The notes beneath the pieces are model-generated. The model made no database searches and had not been told where the DNA came from. It worked only from the letters and a program-made list of their open reading frames with translations. Shown piece by piece: positions 35,401 to 48,050 of a stretch of DNA of 64,000 nt. Both the position numbers and the translations under genes were made by a program. This DNA is from Myxocyprinus asiaticus (Eukaryota > Chordata > Actinopteri > Cypriniformes > Catostomidae). Each line of letters starts with the position of its first letter. Positions within the stretch are counted from its first letter, which is position 1. The DNA lies in assembly GCF_019703515.2 (NCBI RefSeq), contig NC_059356.1, positions 26,093,197-26,157,196 of the forward strand, written 5' to 3'.

Positions 35401-36462
35401 CAGCTCACGTGTCAGTAGATAAAGTCTGACATTTTTAACTTGTTCGTGCCCAAACAATTGCAGCAAATCTGTTAATAAAAATGGTGTATTTGTTATCTGG
35501 TCAAATTTATGTAAATCCACTTGTGAAAATGGTTTGAATTTAATAGTTTTCATTGCAAATGATAAAAGCATAACAATCTGAGTAAAAAAATTGAGCAGGA
35601 ATTTGAGAATTTCATAGTATTTTGTAAATATTTAGTTTAATGACAGGCTGGCATGCACTGATAAATTGATAACCTGCAATTGTTATCTCAAGCATCTATT
35701 CCTATTTGATTTATCCCATGAAAATGACTTTTTTTGGAGAAAGCTTTTTTGTTTGCTTGATTTAGTCAGATTAAATACAATTTCTGACATAAAACTAGTA
35801 GCACAAACTAGCACAAGTTTTAGGCTACTTGACAAAACATTTTTTTTACACTGTGGACTCGAGTCAAGATTAAAAATCGAATTTAAACATGGAAATAAAC
35901 AGAATGATTTACGTTGATGATTTACATCATCAGTGTTTCATTGAGTCAAATTTGTTTCAAAATTGATTCAAGCTCTAAATTCCTTCCATGACTACTTTAA
36001 TGAAGATTATATAATACTTTATAATTAATAAAAGTGAATAGAAATAGAGGTGGACTGATGCTGGAATAGTTTAGTAAACATTTGTTTATATACTGTACCC
36101 TCATGTTTAGAACTCCATTGATGTTGTGCATTGAATTGATGCACTGAACATGTGCATGTTGTGCGTTCCGCTCTAACACAGTTCTGTTGATGATTTATGC
36201 ATGTAGGTATTAATATGCTATAAACTCTGCAAAAGCTGAATGTTACTATCTGGAGTGTGTCTAGATGACAGAATTGTAGCAGGTGATTTTGACTGCAAAG
36301 GAGGGACCTTTGCTTCATTAAGTACGATTTGATCAGATAAAAACACAGTAGAGTGATGAGGAAGATGAGAGCAGAGGGTTCTGGATGTGGGAGAGATGGG
36401 GCTCACAGGAACAGAGCTCTCTGATGCACTGGAGCAGTGGCAGGAGGAGGGATGTGATGCAA

Positions 36463-36494
<32 letters not shown>

Positions 36495-36499
36495 GTGTA
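36463..36499. repeat. (GT)n microsatellite
   Basis: GT repeat with one GTAT interruption, followed by a G-rich run. Confidence 0.93.
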
Positions 36500-36559
36500 G
36501 AGGGAGGGGGTGGGGGAGAGAAGTTGAATCCTACCAGCTCAGAGTCCCTGTTACTGCAG

Positions 36560-36633
36560 ATAGATTGCTGACAGCTTGGCAAGAGGAGGGCGACAGAGAT
36601 CATGCACATTTTACAACCCCATTATGCCAACAG
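36560..36633 (+). other. Candidate 74-bp leader exon
   Basis: TTACTGCAG precedes it and CAACAG then GTTAGA ends it. It could be an upstream untranslated exon of thra, but there is no other support. Confidence 0.15.
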
Positions 36634-37384
36634 GTTAGAATATTTCATTTTCTTTCTTACTCTCTCCCTTCCACCCTAATTGCTATGTTAGTGTTTGCTC
36701 AATTGTGTTTTCAGTTTCAGAGGAATTTATGTTATCCACGACATTGCATGTTGTTATGATGTAACACTAGCTGAATCATTATATCTTCATATAGAATAGT
36801 ATTATTAAGATTGAATGTTTATAAGGGTTTGGATACTGTGTGTCGGTGTGTTAAGCTCCATATACACAAGTATTGCCTCAGTTGAACTAGACTGTGTGCA
36901 CGTTTAAGGGGGGTGTGTCAGGGTTTACCTTGCAGTACATTGCCAGGGAGTTCATAACCTCCACACACAAACAGAGACATTTGTTGTTATTAACTACACA
37001 CTGGGATACTTTACATGAAAGAGTTGCTTGTGTGTTTTATTGTGTTATTGCAGTCATGAAGGCAGACACATGAGCTGAACACATGAGAACTTTTATAATT
37101 TTTGTGGCTGATTTGTGGTTTGATCTATTGGCTTTTCTTTCGGTTTTAGAAGGTGATGCAACTCTCTGTTGATAGACACATTATGGCAGTCAGCCGAGGT
37201 GAAAAATGCAGTGAAAATTATTTTAAAACAGTGCCACCACATGGTGAAATATGTATATATTTGAAAAGTATATTTGAGGGGTTAAAGAGTAAGAGAGATT
37301 TTGGAGAGAGGAGATTTTCTAAATCAATGGCTAAGTCCGATGGTAATGGACCCTTTTCACAGACTTTGATGACACCTTTTCACA

Positions 37385-38048
37385 TTAAAGGGGTAGTTCA
37401 CACAAAAATGAAAATTCTCATCATTTGCCTACCCTCCTGCCATCCCAGATGTGTATGACTTCCTTTCTTTTGCAGAACACAAAAAAGATTTTTAGAAGAA
37501 TATTTCAGCTCTGCAGGTCCATACAGTGCAAGTGAATGGTGACCAAAACTTTGAAGGTCCAAAAAACATATAAAATCAGCATAAAAGTTATCCATACGAC
37601 TCCAGTTTTTAAATCTATGTCTTCAAAATCGATATGATAGGTGTGTGTGAGAAACAGATAAATATTGAAATGCTCTTTACAATAAATCTCTATTTTCACT
37701 TTCACATTCTTTTTGGTGATTTGTATTCTTTGTGCATAATGCTCTTCGGCAGGGAGGAGAATTTATAGTAAAAAAATAACTTAAATATTGATCTGTTTAT
37801 CACCTGGACCTATCATATCATTTCAGAAGACATGGATTATACCATTGGAGTCGTACTGATTACTTTTATTCTGCTTTTATGTGCTTTTTGGAGCTTTAAA
37901 GTTCTGGCCACCATTTAATTGCATTAAATGGACCTACAGAGATGAGATATTTTTCTAAAAATCTTCATTTGTGTTCAGCAGAAGAAATAAAGCCATACAC
38001 ATCTAGGATGGTATCAGGGTAACAAATGATGAGAGAATTTTTATTTCA
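37385..38048. mobile_element. TTAAAGG-family palindromic element, nearly complete
   Basis: The left end is TTAAAGGGGTAGTTCACAC. Two arms meet near 37740, with paired words such as ATATTTCAGCTCTGCAGGTCC (37500) against GACCTACAGAGATGAGATAT (37930), and the right arm ends GATGAGAGAATTTTTATTTC. The last few bases of the right end are lost. Confidence 0.72.
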
Positions 38049-38087
38049 ATTTTTTAAAATATTTCAAGTGCATTTATTTCACTATAC

Positions 38088-38212
<125 letters not shown>

Positions 38213-38724
38213 CCTATTTTTAAGATTTACACGTTTCAGTTTCATAACAAAATTCCATCACATTGAATTGTGTAAAGTTTATCAAAGATAAATAAATTAC
38301 TTAAATATATTTATGTATTTTATTAAAGATTGCTCAATAGATGAAATTTTGTTATGAAATTGAAATGCATAAATCTTAAAATTATGATTATCTAAAAAAA
38401 ATTAAGTGTACTTTTTTTATATTACCCTGGAATTAATGAAAAAAAAAAAAAGGTCACCACTGCTGCGACAGGGTTTCAAATACAGCTGCTGAGCATCTTT
38501 GGCATCTTTCTCTCTACTGACTGCCATGAAGTTGTCTATTTTATTTCTCTAATTTAGAAAGGCATGGAAAAGTACTGTAATAGTGGATTTTTCTTTTTCT
38601 TTCTAGCTGTTGGGAATGCAAAAGTAATATTTGCTGTAGCTTGTATAGTTTACTTCCATTTTCCAAACCCAGAAATGTGAAAACAGTCAACATTAATTTT
38701 ACTGTTTAACCCTGTAACGCCGTG

Positions 38725-38742
38725 TGTATCAAATATGATACA
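38725..38742. repeat. Hairpin word, copy 1
   Basis: TGTATCAAATATGATACA: seven-base arms around AATA. Found again at 39090-39107 and, with one change at the end, at 39720-39737. Confidence 0.85.
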
Positions 38743-39089
38743 CAATGTATGACGGCTCCTGTCTCACTCTCTTTTCAAGCTGAAAAGCAAAAAAAAAAAA
38801 AAAAAAAAAAAAAAGGATGGTATGTAAGTTTCACGTTTATGGCTCCATCTAGAGGTTATTTGTGAAAAAGTGGTTTCAATGTTTATATCCATCTATTTAA
38901 AATGGCGACGGACATCCGCAAAAAAAGACTCTTATGTTGGGATAAATGACAGCTTATTTCAATAAAGTAAAAGTGACAGTAATTATTATATTGTTACTGA
39001 TATTTTAAAATGAGTATTTGCTGAATACAAGCAACTTATGCTTGGTTAAAAATGTTTATATTTTATTGAAAAAGCATGTTGAAATTACA

Positions 39090-39107
39090 TGTATCAAATA
39101 TGATACA
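39090..39107. repeat. Hairpin word, copy 2
   Basis: Identical to the 38725 copy. Confidence 0.85.
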
Positions 39108-39719
39108 ATATGCTTTTGAGGTATATCTCTTAATCACCATTACATTCCATTCATGCCCACTTTATAAAATAATAATAATACAAAAAAATCACTGAGCTTT
39201 GAAAATTCTGACATATACTTTTTATAAGATTTAAAGTGTGAACTACTATGTCTGTGTGTTTTCATATATGCAGCCTGCTCTGTCATTATAAAGATCTAAT
39301 AATTTTACATTATAAGCTATGATGATGTCATCTTACCATAAGTACCATAAGAGACCTGGGGAAAAAAGTTTTACAATTTCCCTTTTTTAAATGTCAAAAA
39401 TAAAATAAAAATGTTTGGTGCATAAAATACCTATGATAAAAATTGTTTATTGAAAAATTTTATTTTTGATTCATATTGAATTTGATGTGCTGAACTGAAC
39501 GGTGATGCATTTCAATTCATATTTATAGACCAAGAAGAGGAACTTGACATGGCCAAACTCTCAAAAATTTGGTATCTCTGAAAAGCCCAGGGAGTCCTTT
39601 GATAATACCCCAAGATTTACCACTGTAGCATGTATGGGCTAAGAGAAACTTAAATAACAAATGTCCTACACAAAAATGAATTGCTGGGCCTCAGGGTGAT
39701 AATGAACTTTAAAGCCTAA

Positions 39720-39737
39720 TGTATCAAATATGATATA
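39720..39737. repeat. Hairpin word, copy 3
   Basis: TGTATCAAATATGATATA, one mismatch from the others. Confidence 0.8.
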
Positions 39738-40637
39738 TACATTTTATTCTTTTTTTAAAAAAATGAAAAAAAATTGCACTTTTTTTTTTTTTTTGACAAT
39801 TTTTTTTTATATTTTGTCTAATGACACTAAAAACAGTTTAATATATAAAAAATAGAATTTTCTGACAATTCTTTCATATGTCAGGCTTTACAGTATTAAA
39901 GAGTGTAATAAACATAAACCATTTCAATATTTATTGTGTGAAAAACATTTCTATAAATTTTTCAAAAACTATGACTTTCCAACTGTTGTGGCATCATTTC
40001 CACCACCACACCAAACAAATTTTCCCATAATAAAGTTTTTCCATAAGTTAGTGTAGTTGTTTATCAAGTTGTCAAAAGTGTCAGTCAGATTGGCTTGAGA
40101 TGAACTATGAGAGTCAAGGAAAGTCAATATAAATATCACTTGTGATTAGAATATTGTTTATTATAATTTCCAATAAAGCTGTAAATTTTGCCAAATTATG
40201 CAAAACGTGAAAATATTATTGAATTGTGTGTATTTTTATGATACATAAAATGTTAGCTATGAAATTAACCTTAGCAAGACAAAAGAGTTGGGAATGTCAT
40301 TTCAAAAAAAGTTTAAAATACAATTCACATCACAGAATACAGAATTTGAGGTGTGGTGGAAATGACACTGTGGTGGGAATTTTCATGACTTTCAGAAAAG
40401 AAATTACAGAGAATGAAATAAATCTCCTGTGATTGCAAGTACATACACTGTTGGACATTGTTTTTAAATAAACGAAATAATAATTAATAAGTACAGTATA
40501 CTGTAAAACAGTTCAGTAATAATGAATATACTGAAAATTATATAGCAATCTACAGCATTTTACAAATTTTGGATTTTCTTTAGCTTGGTAAAATTTGACT
40601 TTCTCTTCCCCTCCCCCATCTCTGTCTTTTTCTTCAG

Positions 40638-40699
40638 GTGGCCAAACGGAGTGAAGAGAAAACGAAAGAACAGTCAATGCTCTATGAAGAGCACGTCTG
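40638..40699 (+). CDS. thra: thra exon: part of the A/B domain
   Basis: Thyroid hormone receptor alpha is a nuclear receptor that binds T3 and regulates genes as a heterodimer with RXR. This 62-bp exon (acceptor TTCTTCAG, donor CTG then GTAAGG) encodes WPNGVKRKRKNSQCSMKSTS. The KRKRKN cluster is typical of TR-alpha just before the DNA-binding domain, and the fish form has Gln-Cys-Ser-Met after it. The exon starts with the third base of a codon, so a previous coding exon with the initiator Met (about 15-25 residues) must exist upstream. I could not identify it. The seven located exons together code for about 396 residues, against 410 in human TR-alpha1. Confidence 0.9.
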
Positions 40700-40933
40700 G
40701 TAAGGATTTTGCATCTAGTGGCAACCCAAACATTTTGGGCTTATGATGGATTGTGTGTTTATGAATGTATGTACCTAATTTAAATGCAATGATAGAGACT
40801 CCTCTATCTTATAGCAGTCATACATTCTACTGGCAATCAGGGTTGTAGAGATCTCTGGGAGGTAGAAGTGGTCCAGCTTGTGTGTGCATGTGTGTGTGTT
40901 CTGCTATTACAGTCCATTTTCCTTCTCTTCTAG

Positions 40934-41055
40934 TGAAGGGCATCTCTGTTCCAGGTTATGTTCCCAGCTACCTGGACAAAGATGAGCCATGTGTGGTATG
41001 CGGGGACAAGGCCACAGGATACCATTACCGCTGCATCACATGTGAGGGCTGCAAG
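40934..41055 (+). CDS. thra: thra exon: first zinc finger
   Basis: 122 bp, acceptor CTTCTAG, donor AAG then GTGAGA, phase matched to the previous exon by a split Val codon. It encodes [16 protein letters not shown] and the first C4 zinc finger from [15 protein letters not shown] to TCEGCK. The P-box residues (CEGCKG, finished in the next exon) are those of thyroid hormone and related receptors that read AGGTCA half-sites. The intron before it is only 234 bp. Confidence 0.97.
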
Positions 41056-41135
41056 GTGAGATTCTGAGTCCTTGAGCAATCTCAACACAATATAAATCTG
41101 TACATATTCATTCATGTTCTCCTTTCTTTTCTCAG

Positions 41136-41283
41136 GGTTTCTTCAGGAGAACTATACAGAAGAATCTTCACCCATCCTATTCCTGTAAGTATGATGGCTG
41201 CTGCATCATTGACAAAATCACCCGCAACCAGTGCCAGCTGTGCCGCTTCAAGAAGTGCATCTCGGTGGGCATGGCCATGGACT
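41136..41283 (+). CDS. thra: thra exon: second zinc finger
   Basis: 148 bp, the same length as the matching mammalian exon, after an 80-bp intron. It encodes [20 protein letters not shown], then the second C4 finger with [20 protein letters not shown] and [11 protein letters not shown] rather than GKC after KYD and QLC rather than QEC point to the alpha rather than the beta receptor. Confidence 0.97.
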
Positions 41284-41930
41284 GTGAGTGTTCACATACA
41301 CACACATTCACATAAACTGTACAAAAAAAAAAAAAAATCTAAATCATTTTAATAACAGTCATTAAAGACCCAGTGAAATTGCTTGACTTGCTTATTGAAA
41401 CTGGAAGTTTAGGTGGGACATATTGTAGGTCTTGTCTGGTTTTTCTAAATAGCCAATAGGATTTAGTTGCATTACAACCATGAACCATGAATTGCTACTT
41501 GCTTGTTGGTTGCAGGGGAAGGGACATTCTCATTCTGAATTCATATCGTTTATGTATATCTGCTGTAGGGCTGCACAATTAATGGAAATAAAATCGAAAT
41601 TGTGATCTGACCTTATGCAAAAGGCTGTGATTTAAATAAATAAATAAATAGTCTGCCCGCGCTGCTGACTTCAAAGATTATGTGCGCCGCTGTCTTTTGT
41701 CTGTATTGTGTTAGTGCATTATTACAGTTTTTTCAGAGTGGTTCTGTGCTCCACAACTCCATCTCGTGCTCAGAGTAACAGATGTGCGTTCGGTTCAGTT
41801 ACATTTGTTTATGTGCTCTGAGCGTGCTATATTTAAAGTGCTCCAGATTCACTTTAATATCACTTTTGCATAATTCCTAATATTTGTGTAATTATATGGG
41901 TATTTGTGGACAGAGGAGGAGATGTTAAAG

Positions 41931-43890
41931 GGGTCATGACATTAGGAATCAAATTCTCCTTGATCTTTTAACACATGGTTTATGCAGGTCTGAAAAAAAG
42001 TCTTAAAAAGTCTTAAATTGCCCTTTCAAATTAAGGCCTTAAAAAGGTCTTAAGTCGGAGCAACTAGTATTGAATTCATAAGCTCATGCTATTAAATGTT
42101 AAATGAGGGATTGGTTGCACGCTGTGTTTAAGTCATTTTATAGTGAAGAATAATTTCTAGGCACGAACAGCCCCCATACCAAATTTGTGGTCTCTAGGAC
42201 AAACTCTATAGCACCACCACCAGTTAAAAAATGCACTTTTCTTTTGCGTATCTTTTAAATAATTTGTCCTTGAAACAAAAAAAATTTTTTTTCATGTAAT
42301 TATGCTCCTCCTGATGATACAAATGGACTGCTTAAATTAAAACTCTGCCCATTACAGTGGATGTCATGAATTGGAATATGACGCTTATTGTTTATTCCCT
42401 ACTATTCCTCCAGAGTTTGCCTGATTTGCATAAACATTGGCTAAAATTCATCTCCAGACTGATCTACACAGAATAAACAATACAGAATTTAGATTTTTGA
42501 TCTTGTTGAAAAGTTATGTAACACAAATTTAACAAGGTCGACAGAAAACAGGAAGTGATGCTGTATTTCAGCAACAGTTTGTCGTATTGGAATGAAACTT
42601 GGTATGCTTCACCAGGACCATGATCTGAGGGTACATGCAAAGTTTGGTGACAGAATCATCTATGGGTCAAAAAATTTGAAAAATGGCTATTTTTGCCCAT
42701 ACCTTTTGAACCGTATGTCCCATATAATGTTTCCCATATCAGCCATACTGCCCCTCTGGCAAATTGATTTTGATCAAAAAGTTAAATATCTTTTGAATAC
42801 ATTGTCAGATTTATAAGAAATTTGGTATGCATCATTGACATCATGTCCTGAACATACATGAGCAGTTTGGAGGCGACACCACCTATAGTTCAAAAGATAA
42901 TCCACACTTGTGTGCTAAATCCAGCCTTGGCATTTCTCTTTGCCATTCTTGAGTCATTTCAACTGAGTGGCACAGCGTGTACATTTCTGTAAATGTATAA
43001 ATTACTGGCTAATCCAAGACAAAGGATCTAGATTGCAGAATCATAGGGAGGTTCTTATAAAGAAAGAAAAGACAATCATCTACGCTCCTTTTGTTAAGCT
43101 TCTAGATTTAATGACCAAAAATGTATTTAAATAGAATCTTGTTTTTACATGTTTGGTGGTGATCACTTATTTTTTCCCCAGACCTTTGAGGTATATTTTT
43201 GGGTGTTGTTTAAACACTATTCAAGTGAAACAGCAGTGTTGTAGAGGAATATAGCTGATACAATGGGTCTGATCAGAAGGTAAAATGTATTTCCACATTC
43301 TGGTAGTTAGGGGCAGAGGTATTCAAGCCTTATGTTACTTAAGTTGTTAAGCTGTATTGTGTTAAGTTGTGTTTTTAAACTTTGAAGTGTTATTACTGTA
43401 TATGACTGTGCTTGTGCTCCCGAGGCATTTACTTTTAGAGAACGATGCAATGACATTAAATTTCCCTTTAGTTGGTCTTAAAAAGGTCTTAAAAAGTCTT
43501 ACATTTAGCTTCATAAATCCTGCAGAAACCCTGTAACATATGAGAGGTCATTGTACTTTAAAAACATACTGTAAGTTTCAGAACTCTAAACTTACTTCTC
43601 ACTGCGAAAAGAGCATTTGTTGAAAACAAGCTGCCAAAATGACTCGTTCTCTACTTTCTCCACATTGTGATGTCACACTGTGGTATTCATTTGTCAAACA
43701 CATCAAAGCCTACTTTACCTTGTCACCTCCATAGCCCGCCCAGTAGTAGTGAGCAGTCAGATGGCAAGTAGAGAGCAGGTCAGTGAAGGACAGAGAGCCA
43801 ATCATAACAGTGGGCGTTTACTGTCAATTCTTAAAGGAGAAGCAGCACAAAGAGTGTTTCTGACAGAGGGTCAGAATGAGGGTGGAAAAT
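41931..43890. mobile_element. Repeat block in thra intron 3: short DNA element split by a 1.56-kb element
   Basis: An outer short element begins TTAAAGGGGTCATGACATT at 41930 and appears to resume at about 43540 (GAGAGGTCATTGTACTTT). Inside lies 41974-43533, whose ends CATGGTTTATGCAGG and CCTGCAGAAACCCTG are inverted (2 mismatches). Each end is followed inward by AAAGTCTTAAAAAGTCTTA or its near copy. TAACA lies on both sides (41969-41973 and 43534-43538). No transposase frame. A family for the inner element is not assigned. Confidence 0.55.
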
Positions 43891-44501
43891 GATCATGTTT
43901 TAGAAATATATAACTGTTTAGTGTGCAAATGTTTTTACTTATATTATAAGTGAACCTCACATATTAAAATAGTAAGTAGTAAGTAGTATAGTAGTAGTAA
44001 AATGCGGAGCACATTATACAGCTGTTGTGAAGCTACACACAGAAACATGCAGTTGCCCACCCAAACAAAAGCTTGTCAGTTTAGAACTCTGTCTGGACCG
44101 CATACTGTAGCAATGCCACATGCCAGTGAAGATTTTAGTACAGAAATATATTAATATTGATAATGATTAATAATCAATATAATATAAAAATATTACAGTA
44201 ATACAATATTCAAATTGATTGGGCTGCAAAAAATAATGAAGATGAATAGTCACACAAAAACAGGTACACAGTGAACAGGTACAATGTGAATATGAAAATA
44301 TTTGTATCTCTTTGTTTTGCGGTTTTATTTATTTTTGTTTTTGTTTTGTTTTGTTTTGTTTGTTTGTGTTTGTGGCCATTAAAAAAGCCTGCTATAATCA
44401 TCTAATGCAAAATAACATTGCATAATCTTGTCTGTCATTTTCTTATGTGTACTGAGAATATTAAGTCGAGTGATTGAGTGAGTGATTCATATCTCTGGCA
44501 G

Positions 44502-44707
44502 TGGTGCTGGATGATTCAAAACGGGTGGCCAAGAGGCGTCTGATCGAGGAAAACAGAGAGAAGAGGAAGAAGGAGGAGATGGTGAAGACACTGCACAATC
44601 GACCCGAGCCCACCGTCTCAGAGTGGGAGCTGATTCGAATGGTGACTGAGGCTCATCGCCATACTAATGCACAGGGACCTCACTGGAAACAGAAACGCAA
44701 GTTCCTA
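44502..44707 (+). CDS. thra: thra exon: hinge and start of ligand-binding domain
   Basis: 206 bp, acceptor CTCTGGCAG, donor TTCCTA then GTAAGA. It encodes [20 protein letters not shown], the basic hinge [11 protein letters not shown], and the first LBD helices with [10 protein letters not shown] and [15 protein letters not shown]. The phase is correct to both neighbours. The preceding intron is 3.2 kb and filled with repeats. Confidence 0.97.
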
Positions 44708-45309
44708 GTAAGAGGCCTGCTCGTGTCTGTATGCCTGTGATCTTCAGCACTTTTCAAAGCATGTGCAATTAGAATGTATTTAAATCAAAATGTCCATTTA
44801 CTGATTAATTTCCACTGGCCCCACCACAAAACAATTATACATTTACATCAACTAACCCGAAACCCTTTCACACTGGCCCAGGGCCTCGGACCATCGTTAC
44901 TGTTGAGCCCTGATTGTACAGATGGTTGGATTTTCTCTCAGTGTAGTGGCTAGATAAAAAAATAAGATAAAATCCAGCTCTCATCCCTCTGTCAGCTGTT
45001 CTTTTGAGAATCATCCCAGTTGCCTCAGCAACAAGTATCACGTCATCAAGCTGTGCATAATTCCTTCATCGTGACAATTGTGTTTGAATGTCAGGGGTCA
45101 AAACACATGTTGCCTAGCAACCATATGAAGTGTTAGGCAGAGTGGGTTGCTAGGAGCATTGATTATGTTGACCAAAGAGCATTGATGACATTATTTTCAC
45201 AAGGCAATGACCTAATACTCAATTTATATTCAAATAACAGCATGCTCACACAAAACATGCTGGACGAATGATTCAAGATAAATCAGTTTGAGAATGGATG
45301 GAACGGGAT

Positions 45310-45345
45310 TGGATGGATGGATGGATGGAGCAATGGATGGATGGA
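45310..45345. repeat. (GGAT)n repeat
   Basis: Imperfect tetranucleotide repeat in the intron before the 45437 exon. Confidence 0.85.
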
Positions 45346-45436
45346 TAGATGAATTTTTGTTACATTTCATTAATACCATCCATCAGATATTTTTGTTTTC
45401 ACTACTATCAAATCCCTATATTTGTTTGTCTTCCAG

Positions 45437-45580
45437 CCAGAAGACATTGGACAGTCTCCAGCCCCCACATCAGACAATGACAGAGTGGACCTGGAGGCCT
45501 TTAGTGAGTTCACCAAGATCATCACCCCTGCCATCACAAGAGTTGTGGACTTTGCCAAAAAATTGCCCATGTTCTCTGAG
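45437..45580 (+). CDS. thra: thra exon: ligand-binding domain
   Basis: 144 bp (48 codons), acceptor CTTCCAG, donor GAG then GTTAGT. It encodes [20 protein letters not shown] and [20 protein letters not shown], ending KKLPMFSE. This includes helix 3, which lines the T3 pocket and contributes to the coactivator groove. The spacer [12 protein letters not shown] is the variable part. Confidence 0.97.
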
Positions 45581-47545
45581 GTTAGTCTCTGATGTTCCAT
45601 AGTTTTGCATATGTAACCTTACAGTTGCTCATTTCTTCACTGTGACTGAAAGCCCTTGCACAGATAATGGTTATTCCACGTGTCTTTTGATAAATATTTT
45701 ATTTTTTATAAATGTTGCTGTGCTGCATTATTACGATAACTGTGTGAGATAGAGACTGCTGTGAAAGAGCAATTATCTGCCCAGCTCAAGCTGTCACTGC
45801 ATGTTCTGAGCCACAAATCTTCTCATCATTCACCGTGTATGTGAAAGTCTGTGTTTTTCATCTAGTTTCACATAAGTCCTTGTTTGTTACCATATCTGAG
45901 TAATAGCTTAATTAAAACACCATTGGCTGTGATTATGGGCTGTTCCTCTGCTTTGAATCAGTTGTTATTTTGTCACTCAAATGCTCATGTGAACACATAA
46001 TCACAAATCATCGCTTAGTGCCTTGTACACAGGAGGAATTTGAAGCTTCTTTTCTGCCTCTAGCTGAGGAGAGGTGCTTGTGATTTGAGTTTGACTAGGA
46101 ATCCCAAAAGGCCATAATTTCTGAAATGGCAGATCTGTAAATGTCAAAACCATCCAGTGATCTGTGCGCCAGTGAAAGCACAGAAATCTATTGTGTTTGC
46201 CTGTAAAAGGCTCAACGATAAGGATTTTCCCTGCTAGCCCGGTCATGCCAGTTGTCCAGATTTTACTTGCCCTGCCAACATTTTCACTGGCCCCACCGAA
46301 AATAACATATTTAACTATTTAGTAAAATATTTTTGTCTGTAAAAAGTAAAATTTTCATTAAATGTGTAGTTTTTATGTAGTTAAAAGCTAGGACTGGGTA
46401 GAAATATCAATTTTTTTCGATGAATTGTGATCTTCATTTGAATGATCTCGATATCGACTCTTAAATCCCAAGATCGATCTTTTGTTCTATGCGCAACCCT
46501 CTACTACAGTGAGAGGAAATTGCTCACATTTGCAACCAACTTTCACACTATTTGACTAAAAATGTCTATGAAATACCACTGGCTGGTAAATGTTCAGATT
46601 TCACTCACCAGTGATTGTGTAGTATTGTGGAGAAGAAGTTCAGCTGCGAGGTCTTTTCACTGCATTTTGAGAGTAAAAGTTTGGTTTGACTCTTTCTGTG
46701 TGTCAAAAGACGAGATCCACACAATCAATTTGTTATGAAATAATGTCTCTTTTAATACCCTTTCTGTTCTATACAGTCAGTTGTTTTTAAAAATAAAAAA
46801 GAAACATTTAATTCTAATCATGCATAGCATGGATGAGGTAATGTTTTTCGAGTCTCTCTTGTTAAAATGCCCTCTTCTACAGATGCTCTTTACAGAAATG
46901 CCAGTTTTCTTAGAGAGGCAGTTCCGGTTTTTAGCATGTGTTCAACAAATCAATGTAAATACTTGTGAATAGTAACAATTATTCATTCATTAATTTTTAA
47001 AAAGCTGAAAATATGACCAAAATGATGGAAAACTAACATTAGTAAAATGTCATAATGTACCTAGTTAGAAGGTCCCCTGTATGATAAACAGAATTAGCTG
47101 GGAGAGAATTTCTTTCATATGTTAGCAAAATGGATGTTATCAATTAAATATACACATATGAATTGATATCAAATCGAAACCGGAAAATATTAAATATGGT
47201 GTGACACACTGCTGATTTGTTTATAATTTTAAAGCAATTCTATGCTTGCAAAACATTCTTGTGAATTTTGACCTCATCTGTGTGAGATAACTTTACCTTG
47301 GTGACATCTACAACAGGTAAATTTGCAACAATGTTTACTTTATCACAGAAAACCAAATGTTTAAGTTTGTGAGACATAAAAACACATGTACATGATAAGA
47401 AAATGTAAGATATAGCTATAAGGCTGCACTGGGCAAGGGACAGTTCCGTCAGCTTGCATGAAACTGTCTTCATGGCCCTGGGCCCTCGGGTCATCCTTAC
47501 AGTTGAGCTTAGCTGTATGCTTCATTCTCTGTTATTGGTGTACAG

Positions 47546-47804
47546 CTGCCTTGTGAGGATCAGATTATCCTGCTGAAAGGCTGCTGTATGGAGATCATGT
47601 CCTTGCGTGCGGCAGTGCGGTACGACCCAGAGAGCGAGACTTTGACCCTGAGTGGAGAGATGGCTGTCAGTCGAGAGCAGCTGAAGAACGGAGGGTTGGG
47701 CGTGGTGTCTGATGCCATCTTTGACTTGGGCAAGAGCCTGTCACAGTTCAATCTCGATGACTCAGAGGTGGCACTGCTGCAGGCTGTACTGCTCATGAGC
47801 TCAG
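47546..47804 (+). CDS. thra: thra exon: ligand-binding domain core
   Basis: 259 bp, acceptor GTGTACAG, donor TCAG then GTGAGA. It encodes [40 protein letters not shown], the [17 protein letters not shown] stretch, and [13 protein letters not shown]. These are helices 4-9, with the arginines that hold the T3 carboxylate. Conservation with other vertebrate TR-alpha proteins is nearly complete. Confidence 0.98.
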
Positions 47805-48050
47805 GTGAGATGGTGGAGGAGGTGATGAAGCCATATATGAGTTTTCTAAAAAGCATCACAATAAAACTTTTTTAAAGGTGGAATGTTTCATTTCTGCACC
47901 ACTAGCGTCATCAAACAGAATTGCAAAAACAATGACCCGAACAAACAGAGCAATGTTTTGATAGCAGTAGCACCACAGAGCCATAGTGTTTACACTTTTC
48001 AGGGAAATCAACCTACAAATAGCTTATTTATTTGAAAAGAGTAATATGAA

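Larger units (their letters stand above)
38213..40637. other. Non-coding upstream of the first located thra exon
   Basis: AT-rich. It contains three copies of the hairpin word at 38725, 39090 and 39720, and a poly-A run at about 38789-38815. A start-codon exon for thra would be expected around here or further upstream, but I did not find one in the required phase. Confidence 0.45.

Noticed and set aside
36385..36759. 124-codon plus-strand frame
   Set aside because: Built on a GT microsatellite (VCVCVCVC) and low-complexity flanks.
37153..37195. Start-codon exon for thra (ATGCAACTC...CCGAG then GTGAAA)
   Set aside because: Joining it to the exon at 40638 gives the wrong phase and an immediate stop.
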